From Gammaproteobacteria bacterium (GTDB lineage: Bacteria > Pseudomonadota > Gammaproteobacteria > Chromatiales > Sedimenticolaceae), in assembly GCA_020445165.1 (NCBI GenBank), contig JAGRHE010000066.1, positions 1 through 13,461 on the forward strand: a stretch of DNA of 13,461 nucleotides. Direction: 5' to 3'. Position numbers and translations under genes: made by a program. Under the pieces are notes generated by a model, which was given only the letters and a program-made list of their open reading frames with translations, did not search any database and was not told the origin of the DNA. How positions within the stretch are numbered: the first letter of the stretch is position 1; each line of letters starts with the position of its first letter. Shown piece by piece: positions 1 to 8,154 of this stretch.

Positions 1-348
1 GTGGTGATCCTTTCGGCCGGCACGGGAAACCCTTACTTCACAACCGATTCTGCGGCAAGCCTGCGAGCGATCGAGATCGGCGCCGACGTCATGATCAAGG
101 CGACCAAGGTCGACGGTGTCTATTCTGCCGATCCACTGGGCAATCCGGATGCAATCTTCTATCCCGAGCTGAGCTACGATCGGGTTCTGCGCGACGGGCT
201 GGCAGTGATGGACGCCACTGCCGTCGTTCTGTGCAAGGAACAGAACATGCCGTTGCGGGTGATGAACATCAATACCGAAGGCGCACTACAAAGACTGGTG
301 CAGGGTGAAGCCGTTGGAACCCTGGTCACGAGCGGAGAGAAGTCATGA
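1..348 (+). CDS. pyrH: UMP kinase (uridylate kinase), 3' part only
   Basis: This is the C-terminal 115 residues of UMP kinase, which phosphorylates UMP to UDP with ATP in cytoplasmic pyrimidine nucleotide synthesis. The visible part starts within the conserved stretch [18 protein letters not shown], followed by [22 protein letters not shown], typical of the nucleotide-binding half of the amino-acid-kinase fold. It ends close to the usual C-terminus (E. coli PyrH is about 241 residues), so about half the gene lies upstream of the window. The GTG at position 1 is an internal codon, not a start. The TGA stop at 346-348 overlaps the frr start ATG at 345 by 4 bp, indicating translational coupling. 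tsf is normally the next gene upstream in this cluster, but it cannot be seen here. The identification is secure; only the 5' end is missing. Confidence 0.97.
   Translation: MVILSAGTGNPYFTTDSAASLRAIEIGADVMIKATKVDGVYSADPLGNPDAIFYPELSYDRVLRDGLAVMDATAVVLCKEQNMPLRVMNINTEGALQRLVQGEAVGTLVTSGEKS
334..338 (+). promoter_or_regulatory. Ribosome binding site of frr
   Basis: GGAGA lies six bases before the frr ATG at 345 and inside the end of pyrH. It fixes the frr start despite the 4-bp overlap with pyrH. Confidence 0.7.
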
Positions 349-902
349 TCGACGACATCAAGAAAGACGCGGCTGGGCGCATGACCAAGAGCGTCGAGTC
401 ACTGGGCGACAACCTTGCGAAGGTCCGTACCGGGCGCGCGCATCCCAGCCTGCTGGATCATCTTACCGTGTCGTACTACGGTAGCGACGTTCCGCTCAAG
501 CAGGTTGCGAACATCGGGGTCGAAGACGCGCGTACCATCACGGTGCAGCCATTCGAACAGCAGATGGTGAGTGCAGTGGAAAAGGCCATCATGGAGTCGG
601 ACCTGGGTCTGAACCCGAACTCCGCCGGGACCGTGATCCGCGTGCCGATGCCACCGCTGACCGAGGAACGCCGTCGCGATATGACCAAGATCGTGCGAGC
701 GGAAGCCGAACAGGCGCGGGTTGCGGTGCGCAACATCCGTCGCGATGCGAACAATGACCTGAAGGCGCTGGTTAAAGAAAAGTTGATCTCGGAAGATGAT
801 GAGCGTCGCGGGCAGGAGATTATCCAGAAACTGACCGATCAGCACGTCAAGGAAATCGACGAGATGCTCGAGACCAAGGAAGCGGATCTGATGTCCGTCT
901 GA
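345..902 (+). CDS. frr: Ribosome recycling factor
   Basis: Ribosome recycling factor acts with EF-G to split the post-termination ribosome so that subunits can be reused. The 185-residue product has exactly the E. coli length and aligns throughout. An N-terminal helix with [13 protein letters not shown] is followed by a beta domain ending in [11 protein letters not shown]. The long C-terminal helices carry [13 protein letters not shown], which holds the conserved arginine implicated in ribosome binding (Arg132 in E. coli). The gene ends with KEADLMSV, like the family. The ATG is set by a GGAGA six bases upstream and overlaps the pyrH stop. pyrH-frr is a conserved pair in most bacteria, linked by location rather than pathway. 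The 164 bp that follow contain a small hairpin and separate frr from uppS, so transcription may be partly interrupted here. Confidence 0.98.
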   Translation: MIDDIKKDAAGRMTKSVESLGDNLAKVRTGRAHPSLLDHLTVSYYGSDVPLKQVANIGVEDARTITVQPFEQQMVSAVEKAIMESDLGLNPNSAGTVIRVPMPPLTEERRRDMTKIVRAEAEQARVAVRNIRRDANNDLKALVKEKLISEDDERRGQEIIQKLTDQHVKEIDEMLETKEADLMSV

Positions 903-963
903 CCCTGCCGGTTGGCTGTGCGGATCGGCGAATGGCGATGGGATGCGGGTTTCGGCATGAATG

Positions 964-982
964 ACCCGGGTTTATTCCGGGT
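964..982 (+). other. Small hairpin in the frr-uppS gap
   Basis: ACCCGG (964-969) and CCGGGT (977-982) form a perfect 6-bp inverted repeat around a 7-base, AT-rich loop; a G-T pair can extend the stem to 7 bp. No T-run follows (the next bases are GGAGTC), so it does not meet the criteria for a standard intrinsic terminator. It could be a partial terminator, an mRNA-stabilising structure or chance in GC-rich DNA. The rest of the gap (903-1066) has no open gene and no convincing promoter; it contains an imperfect GAGGC repeat near 1004-1016. Confidence 0.35.
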
Positions 983-1066
983 GGAGTCGGGCTTGCGGCG
1001 AACGAGGCAGCGAGGCGTGCAGCCGGGCGCGAGCATGTACCCGTCAGCCTTGCCGGTGATCTTGAC

Positions 1067-1831
1067 GTGAGTGCCGAGGTCGAAGTCGGCACCGGGTCGG
1101 CGGAACCAGGGCGGATCCCGCTGCACGTGGCGGTCATCATGGATGGCAACGGCCGTTGGGCCGAGGCGCGTGGCAAGCCGCGTCATGCCGGACACAAGGC
1201 TGGTGTGGCGAGTGTACGCAGCACGATCGAGGAATGTATTCGCCACGGCGTCCAGGTCCTGACGCTGTTCGCGTTCAGCAGCGAAAACTGGCGCCGGCCG
1301 AAGACCGAGGTCAATCTGCTGATGGATCTGTTCTTCTCGGCGCTGCAGCGCGAGGTGAAAAGGATGCAGTCCAACGATATCCAATTGCGGGTGATCGGTG
1401 ACCTGTCGGCCTTCCCGGAAAAGCTGCAGAAGCGGATCCGGGCCTCGGAAAGCGCAACCAGCGAAAATCGTCGCCTGGTGTTGCAGATTGCCGCCAATTA
1501 CGGCGGTCGCTGGGACGTTGTCCAGGCGGCACGACGGCTGGCGGAGGCCGCCAGAAAGGGTGAAATCGCACCCGATGATATCGACGAGGAGATGTTCTCG
1601 CGTAACACCTCCATCGGCGGCCTGCCCGATCCCGATCTCTTCATCCGCACCGGTGGCGACTACCGCATCAGCAATTTCCTGTTGTGGCACTGCGCTTATT
1701 CCGAACTCTATTTCACCCCGACCTTGTGGCCGGATTTCGATGCCGACGAGTTCGGCAAAGCATTGCGTGAGTACGCTGGCCGTCAACGGCGCTTCGGCAA
1801 GACCGGCGCCCAGGTCGAGGCCGGCGACTGA
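1067..1831 (+). CDS. uppS: Undecaprenyl diphosphate synthase (cis-prenyltransferase)
   Basis: UppS (IspU) adds eight isopentenyl units in cis to farnesyl diphosphate, giving the C55 lipid that carries peptidoglycan and O-antigen subunits. The 254-residue protein is nearly the E. coli length (253). It contains the signature HVAVIMDGNGRWA with catalytic Asp26, RHAGHKAG, FAFSSENW, IAANYGGRWD, and the C-terminal diphosphate-binding segment RTGGDYRISNFLLW. Arg194, Arg200 and Glu213 fall at the same numbers as in E. coli. The start is GTG at 1067. No in-frame ATG, GTG or TTG lies between it and the upstream stop at 962, and a weak GGTGAT sits six bases before it. The stop overlaps the cdsA ATG by one base (TGATG). 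Placement directly before cdsA and dxr is the usual arrangement outside the enterics. Confidence 0.97.
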   Translation: MSAEVEVGTGSAEPGRIPLHVAVIMDGNGRWAEARGKPRHAGHKAGVASVRSTIEECIRHGVQVLTLFAFSSENWRRPKTEVNLLMDLFFSALQREVKRMQSNDIQLRVIGDLSAFPEKLQKRIRASESATSENRRLVLQIAANYGGRWDVVQAARRLAEAARKGEIAPDDIDEEMFSRNTSIGGLPDPDLFIRTGGDYRISNFLLWHCAYSELYFTPTLWPDFDADEFGKALREYAGRQRRFGKTGAQVEAGD

Positions 1832-2655
1832 TGCTCTGGCAGCGCGTCCTCACCGCTCTGGTTCTGATTCCCGTTGTCGTCGGCGGGATACTCCTGCTCG
1901 ATACTGGCATCCTGGCCCTGGTCCTGGGCGCCGTGCTGTTGCTTGGAGCCTGGGAGATGGGTCGGCTGGGCGGGCTCGCGCAAGGTTGGCTCCTGGCTGT
2001 GTATGCCGGTGTTGTTGGCGTGTTGATGTGGCTGGCCTGGCGTTTCCTCGTCGGTGACTTGCTGATTGCCGTGCAATGGCTCATGACCGGCTGGTGGGTG
2101 GTGACCAGCGTTGTACTGGTCGCCCGCCGGCAACCGCTCGACCGCGTCGACGGCCAGCGCCCCGTGATCCTGCTTCTCGGCGCACTGGTGCTGGTGACCG
2201 CCTGGATTTCGACCTTGCGCCTGCACGCGGTTGAGGAAAATGGACCGGCGCTGCTGCTGTTCCTTTTCATCCTGATCTGGGTGGCCGATTCCGGCGCCTA
2301 CTTCGCCGGACGCGCGTTCGGCCGGCGCAAGCTCTCGCCCCAGGTCAGTCCCGGCAAGACCTGGGCCGGGGTCGCCGGCGCGATGGCCGGCGCGCTGCTG
2401 TGTGCAGCCGGCCTGATGCTCGGCGGCTGGTCCGGCAACGCGGCGGTCGTTCCGCTGGCCCTGCTGTGCCTGCTGGTCACGGCTCTGTCGATCGGTGGCG
2501 ACCTTTGGGAAAGCCGCCTGAAACGCGAGGCCGGGGTCAAGGACAGTGGGGCGATACTTCCAGGACACGGTGGTGCACTCGACCGGATCGACAGTCTGCT
2601 CGCCGCAGCGCCGGTTTTCGTACTCGGTGCGGCCCTGATCGGGGTCACCCCGTGA
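1831..2655 (+). CDS. cdsA: Phosphatidate cytidylyltransferase (CDP-diacylglycerol synthase)
   Basis: CdsA joins CTP and phosphatidic acid to make CDP-diacylglycerol, the precursor of all phospholipids, in the inner membrane. The 274-residue product (E. coli 285) is strongly hydrophobic, with about eight candidate membrane segments (roughly residues 7-23, 27-43, 52-72, 78-97, 110-128, 138-158, 182-200, 205-222). The family signature is complete at residues 228-254: Ser228, Lys231-Arg232, Lys237-Asp238, the PGHGG block at 244-248 and DRID at 251-254. The ATG overlaps the uppS stop by one base and GAGGCC lies just upstream. The stop overlaps the dxr start by 4 bp (GTGA), so uppS, cdsA and dxr look translationally coupled. 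Nothing in the sequence is unusual for the family. Confidence 0.97.
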   Translation: MLWQRVLTALVLIPVVVGGILLLDTGILALVLGAVLLLGAWEMGRLGGLAQGWLLAVYAGVVGVLMWLAWRFLVGDLLIAVQWLMTGWWVVTSVVLVARRQPLDRVDGQRPVILLLGALVLVTAWISTLRLHAVEENGPALLLFLFILIWVADSGAYFAGRAFGRRKLSPQVSPGKTWAGVAGAMAGALLCAAGLMLGGWSGNAAVVPLALLCLLVTALSIGGDLWESRLKREAGVKDSGAILPGHGGALDRIDSLLAAAPVFVLGAALIGVTP

Positions 2656-3830
2656 GGGGCGTGGCCATCCTCGGCTCGACCGGCTCGATCGGAGAAAGTA
2701 CGCTCGACGTGATCGCGCGCCATCCGGATGCCTACCGGGTGGTCGCGCTTAGTGCCAATCGCGACGTGTCCCGCATGTTGCAGCAATGCCAGCGTTTCCG
2801 CCCAAGCCTGGTGGCCATGGCGGACCAGGTGGCAGCGGCGGAGCTGCGCCGGCAGCTGCACGATGCCGGCCTCGAGACCGAAGTCATGCAAGGTGCCGAG
2901 GGCCTGGCGGCGGTCGCGACCCATCCCGACGCCGTTGACCTGATGGCAGCTATCGTCGGCGCCGCCGGGGTGTTGCCGACCCTGGCCGCGGTGCGCCTGG
3001 GGCGTCGCATCCTGTTGGCGAACAAGGAGGCACTGGTCGTATCCGGGGCGCTGTTCATGCGCGAGGCGCACGCCAGCGGTGCCACCATCCTGCCGATCGA
3101 CAGTGAACACAATGCCGTGTTCCAGTGTCTGCCGGAGAACTTCGCCGACGGCCTCGATCAGGTCGGCGTCGAACGGATACTGCTGACCGCATCCGGCGGC
3201 CCGTTCCGCAGCCGGGCGCTCGCGGAACTGCACGAAGTGACCCCGGACGAAGCCTGCGACCACCCCAACTGGGATATGGGCCGCAAGATCTCGGTCGATT
3301 CGGCGACCATGATGAACAAGGGACTGGAGGTCATCGAGGCATGCTGGTTGTTCAACGCTCGGCCCGAGCAGATCCAGGTGGTCGTGCATCCGCAGAGCGT
3401 GATCCATTCCATGGTGCAGTACGTCGATGGGTCGGTTCTGGCGCAGCTCGGCAATCCCGACATGCGCACCCCGATCGCGCACGCTCTGGCCTGGCCGCGG
3501 CGCCATGCCTCCGGTGTGTCGGCGCTCGACCTGTTCGCCACAGGGCGGTTGGATTTCGAGCCGCCCGACATGAAGCGTTTCGCCTGCCTACGCCTGGCCT
3601 ACGAGGCGATTTCCGCCGGTGGTACGGCGCCGGCGGTCCTGAACGCGGCCAACGAGGTGGCGGTGGCCTGTTTTCTGGATGGCCGGTTGCGCTTCACCGG
3701 GATCGCCGACCTGGTCGAGCGAACGCTGGCCGAGTACCCGCATGGTCCGGCCGAGGACCTTGATGCATTGCTCGAAGCCGATGCCCGGGCGCGCGATATT
3801 GCGGAACACCAGGCACGCGAGGTGGTCTGA
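2652..3830 (+). CDS. dxr: 1-deoxy-D-xylulose 5-phosphate reductoisomerase
   Basis: Dxr (IspC) rearranges and reduces deoxyxylulose 5-phosphate to methylerythritol 4-phosphate with NADPH, the committed step of the non-mevalonate isoprenoid pathway. The frame is open well upstream of the real gene. GTG at 2652 was chosen because the protein then begins [20 protein letters not shown], with the NADPH-binding GSTGSIG at residues 8-14 just as in E. coli. This gives 392 residues (E. coli 398) and a 4-bp GTGA overlap with cdsA. Metal ligands Asp150 and Glu152 lie in the IDSEHNA segment, and Glu226 and Glu229 in [28 protein letters not shown] is intact. The C-terminal helical domain includes [13 protein letters not shown]. 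The substrate arises from pathway genes outside the window; its product ultimately supplies UppS next door. Confidence 0.97.
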   Translation: MRGVAILGSTGSIGESTLDVIARHPDAYRVVALSANRDVSRMLQQCQRFRPSLVAMADQVAAAELRRQLHDAGLETEVMQGAEGLAAVATHPDAVDLMAAIVGAAGVLPTLAAVRLGRRILLANKEALVVSGALFMREAHASGATILPIDSEHNAVFQCLPENFADGLDQVGVERILLTASGGPFRSRALAELHEVTPDEACDHPNWDMGRKISVDSATMMNKGLEVIEACWLFNARPEQIQVVVHPQSVIHSMVQYVDGSVLAQLGNPDMRTPIAHALAWPRRHASGVSALDLFATGRLDFEPPDMKRFACLRLAYEAISAGGTAPAVLNAANEVAVACFLDGRLRFTGIADLVERTLAEYPHGPAEDLDALLEADARARDIAEHQAREVV

Positions 3831-3836
3831 AACGCC

Positions 3837-5201
3837 ATGGAAAGTATTCTGTTCAAAGTGCTGGCCTTCATCGTCGCCGTCGGTGTGCTGGTTGCAATTC
3901 ACGAGTTCGGCCACTTCTGGGTCGCCCGTCGGCTCGGCGTCAAGGTCCTGCGTTTCTCGATCGGATTCGGACGCCCCTTGTGGCGCCGCCAGTCCAGCCC
4001 GGAAGAACCGGAGTACGTGATTGCCGCGATTCCGCTCGGCGGTTACGTGAAGATGCTCGATGAACACGAGGGTCCAGTGGCCCCCGATGAGGTGCATCGT
4101 GCCTTCAATCGCCAGTCTCTCGCGGTGCGGTCGGCGATCGTGGTTGCCGGTCCGCTGTTCAATTTCCTGTTCGCCATTGCCGCGTTCTGGGGTGTCCTGA
4201 TCCTCGGCGAGACCGGGGTGCGTCCCCTGGTCGGCGAGGTAGCCGCGCAGACGCCGGCAGCGCGTGCTGGTTTCGGTCCGGGTGACGAGATACTCGCGGT
4301 CAACGAAGAAACCACGCCGACCTGGTCGCTGGCGCTGCAGGAGCTGGCGACGGCATCCGTTGCCACGCCGGAGGTGCGGATCGATGTGCGCACGGCGAAC
4401 GGCAGCACTGCTCGGCGCACGATTCCGTCGGATGATATCGGCGATCTGGCAGAAACGCGTGACTTGCTCGGCCATCTCGGCCTGACCCCCGAGCGGCCGC
4501 TCATCCCGGCGGTGTTCGGCAGGCTGCTCGACGGCGAAGCCGCACAGAGCGCCGGTATTCGCAGCGGCGACCGCATCACGCGGGCGGACGGCAACGCGAT
4601 CGACAACTGGAATGCCTGGGTTGACTACGTGAAGGCGCGCCCTGGCGTCCGGATCGAGCTCGAGGTCGAGCGCGATGGGGTGCCGGTGGCGATTGACCTG
4701 ACGCCGGCCCCCATGGCGCAGAATGGCGAGGTGATCGGCCGGATCGGGGCATCCAATGCGCCGGTCGATGGGCTCATGGAGAGATACCAGGCGACCTACC
4801 GGCTGGGATTGATCGAGGCGTTGCCAGCGGCGGTGGCCAAGACCTGGGAATACTCGATTCTGACCCTGAAGGTGATCTGGCGCGTGTTGACCGGGCAGGC
4901 ATCGATCCACAACCTGAGTGGTCCGATCACGATTGCCGATGCAGCAGGAAAAACCGCGAGCATCGGTTTCGTATATTTCCTCAAGTTCCTTGCGATCGTC
5001 AGCATCAGCCTGGGTGTGCTGAATCTTCTCCCGGTTCCCGTGCTCGATGGCGGGCACCTGCTGTACTTTGCCATCGAGGCAGTCAAGGGCAGCCCATTGT
5101 CGGAACAGGCGATGATCCAGGGACAGAAGATCGGCCTGCTGATGTTGCTGGGGTTGATGTCGATCGCCTTCTATGTCGACATCCTGCGCATACTCGGTTG
5201 A
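3837..5201 (+). CDS. rseP: Site-2 zinc metalloprotease RseP (sigma-E pathway)
   Basis: RseP is an inner-membrane intramembrane protease that cuts the anti-sigma factor RseA after its first cleavage by DegS, releasing sigma-E. In E. coli it also clears signal-peptide remnants. The 454-residue protein (E. coli 450) has the zinc motif HEFGH at residues 22-26 in the first membrane helix. A second hydrophobic segment spans about 99-123. Two PDZ domains lie at roughly 128-195 and 222-290, followed by a third helix. The conserved NLLPVPVLDGG is at 396-406 with zinc ligand Asp404, and a last helix spans about 433-452. The ATG at 3837 is 6 bp after dxr, with GAGGTGG at the end of dxr as ribosome binding site. 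The pseudomonad ortholog is called MucP. All catalytic residues are present. Confidence 0.97.
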   Translation: MESILFKVLAFIVAVGVLVAIHEFGHFWVARRLGVKVLRFSIGFGRPLWRRQSSPEEPEYVIAAIPLGGYVKMLDEHEGPVAPDEVHRAFNRQSLAVRSAIVVAGPLFNFLFAIAAFWGVLILGETGVRPLVGEVAAQTPAARAGFGPGDEILAVNEETTPTWSLALQELATASVATPEVRIDVRTANGSTARRTIPSDDIGDLAETRDLLGHLGLTPERPLIPAVFGRLLDGEAAQSAGIRSGDRITRADGNAIDNWNAWVDYVKARPGVRIELEVERDGVPVAIDLTPAPMAQNGEVIGRIGASNAPVDGLMERYQATYRLGLIEALPAAVAKTWEYSILTLKVIWRVLTGQASIHNLSGPITIADAAGKTASIGFVYFLKFLAIVSISLGVLNLLPVPVLDGGHLLYFAIEAVKGSPLSEQAMIQGQKIGLLMLLGLMSIAFYVDILRILG

Positions 5202-5241
5202 CAGCGGCTGCGCCAGCCTACTTTTGACCTGCCCGATATCC

Positions 5242-5247
5242 TATAAT
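5242..5247 (+). promoter_or_regulatory. Candidate promoter -10 box upstream of bamA
   Basis: A perfect TATAAT lies in the 123-bp gap between rseP and bamA. The -35 side is unclear: TTGACC at 5224-5229 would leave only a 12-bp spacer, the sequence at 17 bp (5219-5224, TACTTT) is poor, and no extended TG element precedes the box. It may mark a sigma-70 promoter for bamA-skp and downstream lipid A genes. No convincing sigma-E promoter was seen, although bamA is a sigma-E target in E. coli. Confidence 0.4.
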
Positions 5248-5324
5248 CGCGGCTTTTCCAGCACCGGTTCCAGACGCCGCAGTCCCACGGGCTGAGCGTG
5301 GAACGGGACGACGAGAAACGTTTT

Positions 5325-7604
5325 ATGCGGGCAAGACTCTGGATCGTTGGTTTGTTGCTGTGTTTGGTGGCGCAGGGCCAGGCGGCCGGTTTCCGTGTCG
5401 AGGATATCCGGGTCGAAGGGCTGCAGCGCATCACCGCCGGCACGGTGTTCAACTACCTGCCCATCAAGCCCGGTGATGTCGTCGATTTCGATCGGACCTC
5501 CGACATCGTCCGCGCCCTCTACAAGACCGGGTTTTTCAAGGATGTGCGCCTGGAGAAAGCCGGTAACGTCCTGGTCGTGGTCGTGACCGAGCGCCCGGCC
5601 ATCTCCGAGATCCGTTTCACCGGCAACAAGTCGATCGATACCGAGAAACTGAAGGAAGGTCTCAAAGACATCGGCCTGGCTGAAGGACGAACCTTCGATC
5701 GCTCCGTTCTGGAACGCATCGAGCAGGAACTCGAACGGCAGTACTACAACCAGGGCAAGTACGCGGTCAAACTGACCTCGACGGTAACGCCACTGGAGCG
5801 TAACCGGGTATCAATCGATATCGATGTCGTCGAGGGCGCGACGGCGCTGATCAAGAAGATCAACATCGTCGGTAACCAGGTGTTCGAAGATGATGATCTG
5901 CTCGACGAACTGGAACTGTCCACGGGCGGCTGGTTGTCGCGTCTGACCAAGGACAACCAGTATTCGAAACCCAAGCTGGCAGGGGATCTCGAAACCTTGC
6001 GGTCCTACTACCTCGATCGCGGGTACGTGAATTTCAAGATCGATTCGACCCAGGTCACGATCACCCCGGACAAGCAGGACATCTACATCACGATCAACGT
6101 GAACGAAGGGGATATCTACACCATCAAGGATATCCGCCTGGCGGGAGATCTGATCGGCGAGCCGGAGGAGTATTTTCCGCTGATCCACTTGCGTCGGGGC
6201 GAGCCGTTTGCGCGTCGTGCGGTTGTGGAGAGCAGCGACAGGATTTCAGCCAAACTGTCTGATCTGGGCTATGCCTTCGGTAACGTCAACAGCATTCCGG
6301 AGATCGACGAAGAGACCAAGAGTGTCGTCGTCACCCTGTTCATCGACCCCGGCAAGCGGGCGTACGTGCGCAGGATCAATATCAGCGGTAACTCGCGCAC
6401 GCGAGACGCCGTCATCCGGCGCGAGTTCCGGCAGATGGAGTCGGCCTGGTTCTCGGGTGAGAAACTCAAGCTGTCGCGTGAGCGCGTACAGAGAACCGGC
6501 TATTTCGACAGCGTAAACGTCGAAACGCCATCGGTGCCGGGGTCCGCTGACGAAGTCGACATCAATATGACGGTGACCGAAAAACCGTCCGGCCAACTCC
6601 TCGCCGGTCTGGGTTTCTCGCAGTCTGACGGTCTGATCGTCAATGCGTCGATCAACCAGGCCAACTTTGCCGGAACCGGCAAGAAGGTATCGCTGGCATT
6701 GCAGACCAGTGCGGCCGACCAGGCCTACCAGGTTTCCTACACCAACCCGTATTACACCGTCGACGGTATCAGTCGCGGATTCAATCTCAGCTATCGCTCG
6801 ACCGATTTCGACGAGTTGGATACCGCCGACTACAAAACCGACGACGCGATTGCCGCGGTCAGCTTCGGGTTTCCGCTGAGTGAGTTCAACCGGTTCAATT
6901 TCGGCCTTGCCATCCATCATATCGATTTCGAGCTGGGCGCCACGCCATCGAACGAGATTCGTGCCTTCGAGACTACCGAGGGCAACAAGTTCCTCAACCT
7001 GGAGACCACCGTCAGCTGGCGCCATGATTCACGCGATACCGCGATCTTCCCGCGCAAAGGCGCCATACAGTCGCTGTACGGTGAACTGAGTGTGCCTGGT
7101 AGTGACCTCCAATATTGGAAGCTCTCTTACGACTATCGCCGCTACTGGGAGGTCGCCGGGGATGTCGTCATCTCGCTGGCGGGTGAGGTCGGCTATGGTG
7201 ACTCCTATGGGGATACCACGCGCCTACCGTTCTTTGAGAACTTTTTTGGCGGTGGGCCGAATTCGATTCGCGGTTTTGCCGCGCGCTCGGTCGGACCGCG
7301 CGATTCGCAAGGCGACTCGATCGGTGGCAATGCGATGTATGCGGGCAAGATTGAACTGCTGTTCCCGCCACCTTTCAAGCAGCGCTCTGAAACGATTCGG
7401 GTGGCGGCATTCTTCGACTTCGGTAGCGTGGTCGATACCGACAAGGACTTGTTCGATGCTGACGAGTTGCGCTATTCGACAGGAATCGGCCTATCGTGGC
7501 TGTCGCCGCTGGGCGCATTGACGGTGAGCTACGCCATACCATTCAGGGCTGACAGCCAGGACGATGAGGAGCAGTTCCAGTTCTCGCTGGGTACCACATT
7601 CTGA
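5325..7604 (+). CDS. bamA: Outer membrane protein assembly factor BamA
   Basis: BamA is the outer-membrane core of the BAM complex that folds and inserts beta-barrel proteins. The frame opens from a GTG at 5298, but ATG at 5325 was chosen because it directly starts a signal peptide (MRARLWIVGLLLCLVAQGQA, cleavage about residues 20-22). This gives 759 residues. Five POTRA domains follow, roughly 23-91, 92-171, 172-262, 263-343 and 344-422. The highly conserved KLAGDLETLRSYYLDRGY lies in the third. The 16-strand barrel carries the IRGF motif at 648-651 (E. coli VRGF, with its key Arg) and ends FQFSLGTTF with a C-terminal Phe, the outer-membrane signature. It is shorter than E. coli BamA (810), mainly because the extracellular loop after IRGF lacks about 30 residues. 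skp follows after 19 bp. Confidence 0.97.
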   Translation: MRARLWIVGLLLCLVAQGQAAGFRVEDIRVEGLQRITAGTVFNYLPIKPGDVVDFDRTSDIVRALYKTGFFKDVRLEKAGNVLVVVVTERPAISEIRFTGNKSIDTEKLKEGLKDIGLAEGRTFDRSVLERIEQELERQYYNQGKYAVKLTSTVTPLERNRVSIDIDVVEGATALIKKINIVGNQVFEDDDLLDELELSTGGWLSRLTKDNQYSKPKLAGDLETLRSYYLDRGYVNFKIDSTQVTITPDKQDIYITINVNEGDIYTIKDIRLAGDLIGEPEEYFPLIHLRRGEPFARRAVVESSDRISAKLSDLGYAFGNVNSIPEIDEETKSVVVTLFIDPGKRAYVRRINISGNSRTRDAVIRREFRQMESAWFSGEKLKLSRERVQRTGYFDSVNVETPSVPGSADEVDINMTVTEKPSGQLLAGLGFSQSDGLIVNASINQANFAGTGKKVSLALQTSAADQAYQVSYTNPYYTVDGISRGFNLSYRSTDFDELDTADYKTDDAIAAVSFGFPLSEFNRFNFGLAIHHIDFELGATPSNEIRAFETTEGNKFLNLETTVSWRHDSRDTAIFPRKGAIQSLYGELSVPGSDLQYWKLSYDYRRYWEVAGDVVISLAGEVGYGDSYGDTTRLPFFENFFGGGPNSIRGFAARSVGPRDSQGDSIGGNAMYAGKIELLFPPPFKQRSETIRVAAFFDFGSVVDTDKDLFDADELRYSTGIGLSWLSPLGALTVSYAIPFRADSQDDEEQFQFSLGTTF

Positions 7605-7612
7605 TCACGCGC

Positions 7613-7618
7613 AGGGGG
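7613..7618 (+). promoter_or_regulatory. Ribosome binding site of skp
   Basis: AGGGGG lies five bases before ATG 7624. It favours that start over the adjacent GTG at 7621 and over an in-frame start inside bamA at 7564. Confidence 0.6.
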
Positions 7619-7623
7619 CGGTG

Positions 7624-8142
7624 ATGAACAGGTTTTGGTTGATGGGATCGTTGTCTCTACAGCTACTCCTGGCAGGCACGGCGCTTGCCGTGGAGCTAAC
7701 GGTGGCAGTAGTCAACCCTTTGCGGTTGCAGAGCGAGGCGCCTCAGGTGGCGACCGTGCGTGAGAAGATTCAGCTCGAGTTTGCCGCGCGCGAGGCAAAG
7801 ACGGCTGCCCAGCAGGACCAGATAAACCAGCTGGAAGAAAAGTTGCATCGGGATCGCGCCACGATGGCAGAAGCTGAGGCGAAGAGTCTGCAACGGGATA
7901 TACGCTCGCGCACCTTGCGCCTGGAGAATGCCAAGGAAGAGCTGGAAAGTGATCGTCGGCTGCGTTTGAGCGAGGAAATGGATCGTCTGCGCCGCGTGCT
8001 TGCAGAAGTGATCGCAGAAGTGGCAAAGAACGAGAACCTCGATATCGTGCTCGAAAGTGGTGTGACCTGGGCGTCGGAGCGCGCGAACATCACCGACAAA
8101 GTGCTGCAGCGGATGCGTGAACTGGACGCCTCCAGCAAGTAG
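7624..8142 (+). CDS. skp: Periplasmic chaperone Skp (OmpH family)
   Basis: Skp is a trimeric, jellyfish-shaped periplasmic chaperone that holds unfolded outer-membrane proteins on the way to BAM. The 172-residue product (E. coli 161) begins with a clear signal peptide ending in GTALA, cleaved after about residue 22. It continues with the family core strand VELTVAVVNPLRLQ. A long, highly charged helical region rich in Glu, Arg, Lys and Gln (about residues 40-135) matches the coiled-coil tentacles. The C-terminal strand NLDIVLESGVTWAS and the final helix DKVLQRM complete the fold. By hand count the mature chain has about 26 Lys/Arg and 29 Asp/Glu, so it is not strongly basic, unlike E. coli Skp. 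The in-frame extension back into bamA (to 7564) lacks a signal sequence and is not used. lpxD follows after 12 bp. Confidence 0.93.
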   Translation: MNRFWLMGSLSLQLLLAGTALAVELTVAVVNPLRLQSEAPQVATVREKIQLEFAAREAKTAAQQDQINQLEEKLHRDRATMAEAEAKSLQRDIRSRTLRLENAKEELESDRRLRLSEEMDRLRRVLAEVIAEVAKNENLDIVLESGVTWASERANITDKVLQRMRELDASSK

Positions 8143-8143
8143 C

Positions 8144-8148
8144 GGGAG
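8144..8148 (+). promoter_or_regulatory. Ribosome binding site of lpxD
   Basis: GGGAG is six bases before ATG 8155. This prefers 8155 over the second in-frame ATG at 8161, which would shorten the protein by two residues. Confidence 0.6.
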
Positions 8149-8154
8149 CTGCTC

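Noticed and set aside
839..1786. Open frame of 315 codons on the minus strand spanning the frr-uppS gap and uppS.
   Set aside because: Most of it mirrors uppS. The part over the gap has no domain or ribosome binding signal to support a gene there.
2400..2651. In-frame upstream extension of dxr inside cdsA.
   Set aside because: The extra 84 residues are unlike Dxr, while GTG 2652 gives the canonical N-terminus and length.
2298..3506. Open frame of 402 codons on the minus strand opposite cdsA and dxr.
   Set aside because: It is antisense to two well-supported genes, with no motif and no plausible start context.
3588..5057. Long open frame (489 codons) on the minus strand opposite dxr and rseP.
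   Set aside because: It is a shadow of rseP codon usage, with a low-complexity charged translation and no recognisable domain.
5298..5324. Earlier GTG start for bamA.
   Set aside because: It would place nine charged residues before the signal peptide; ATG 5325 starts the signal peptide directly.
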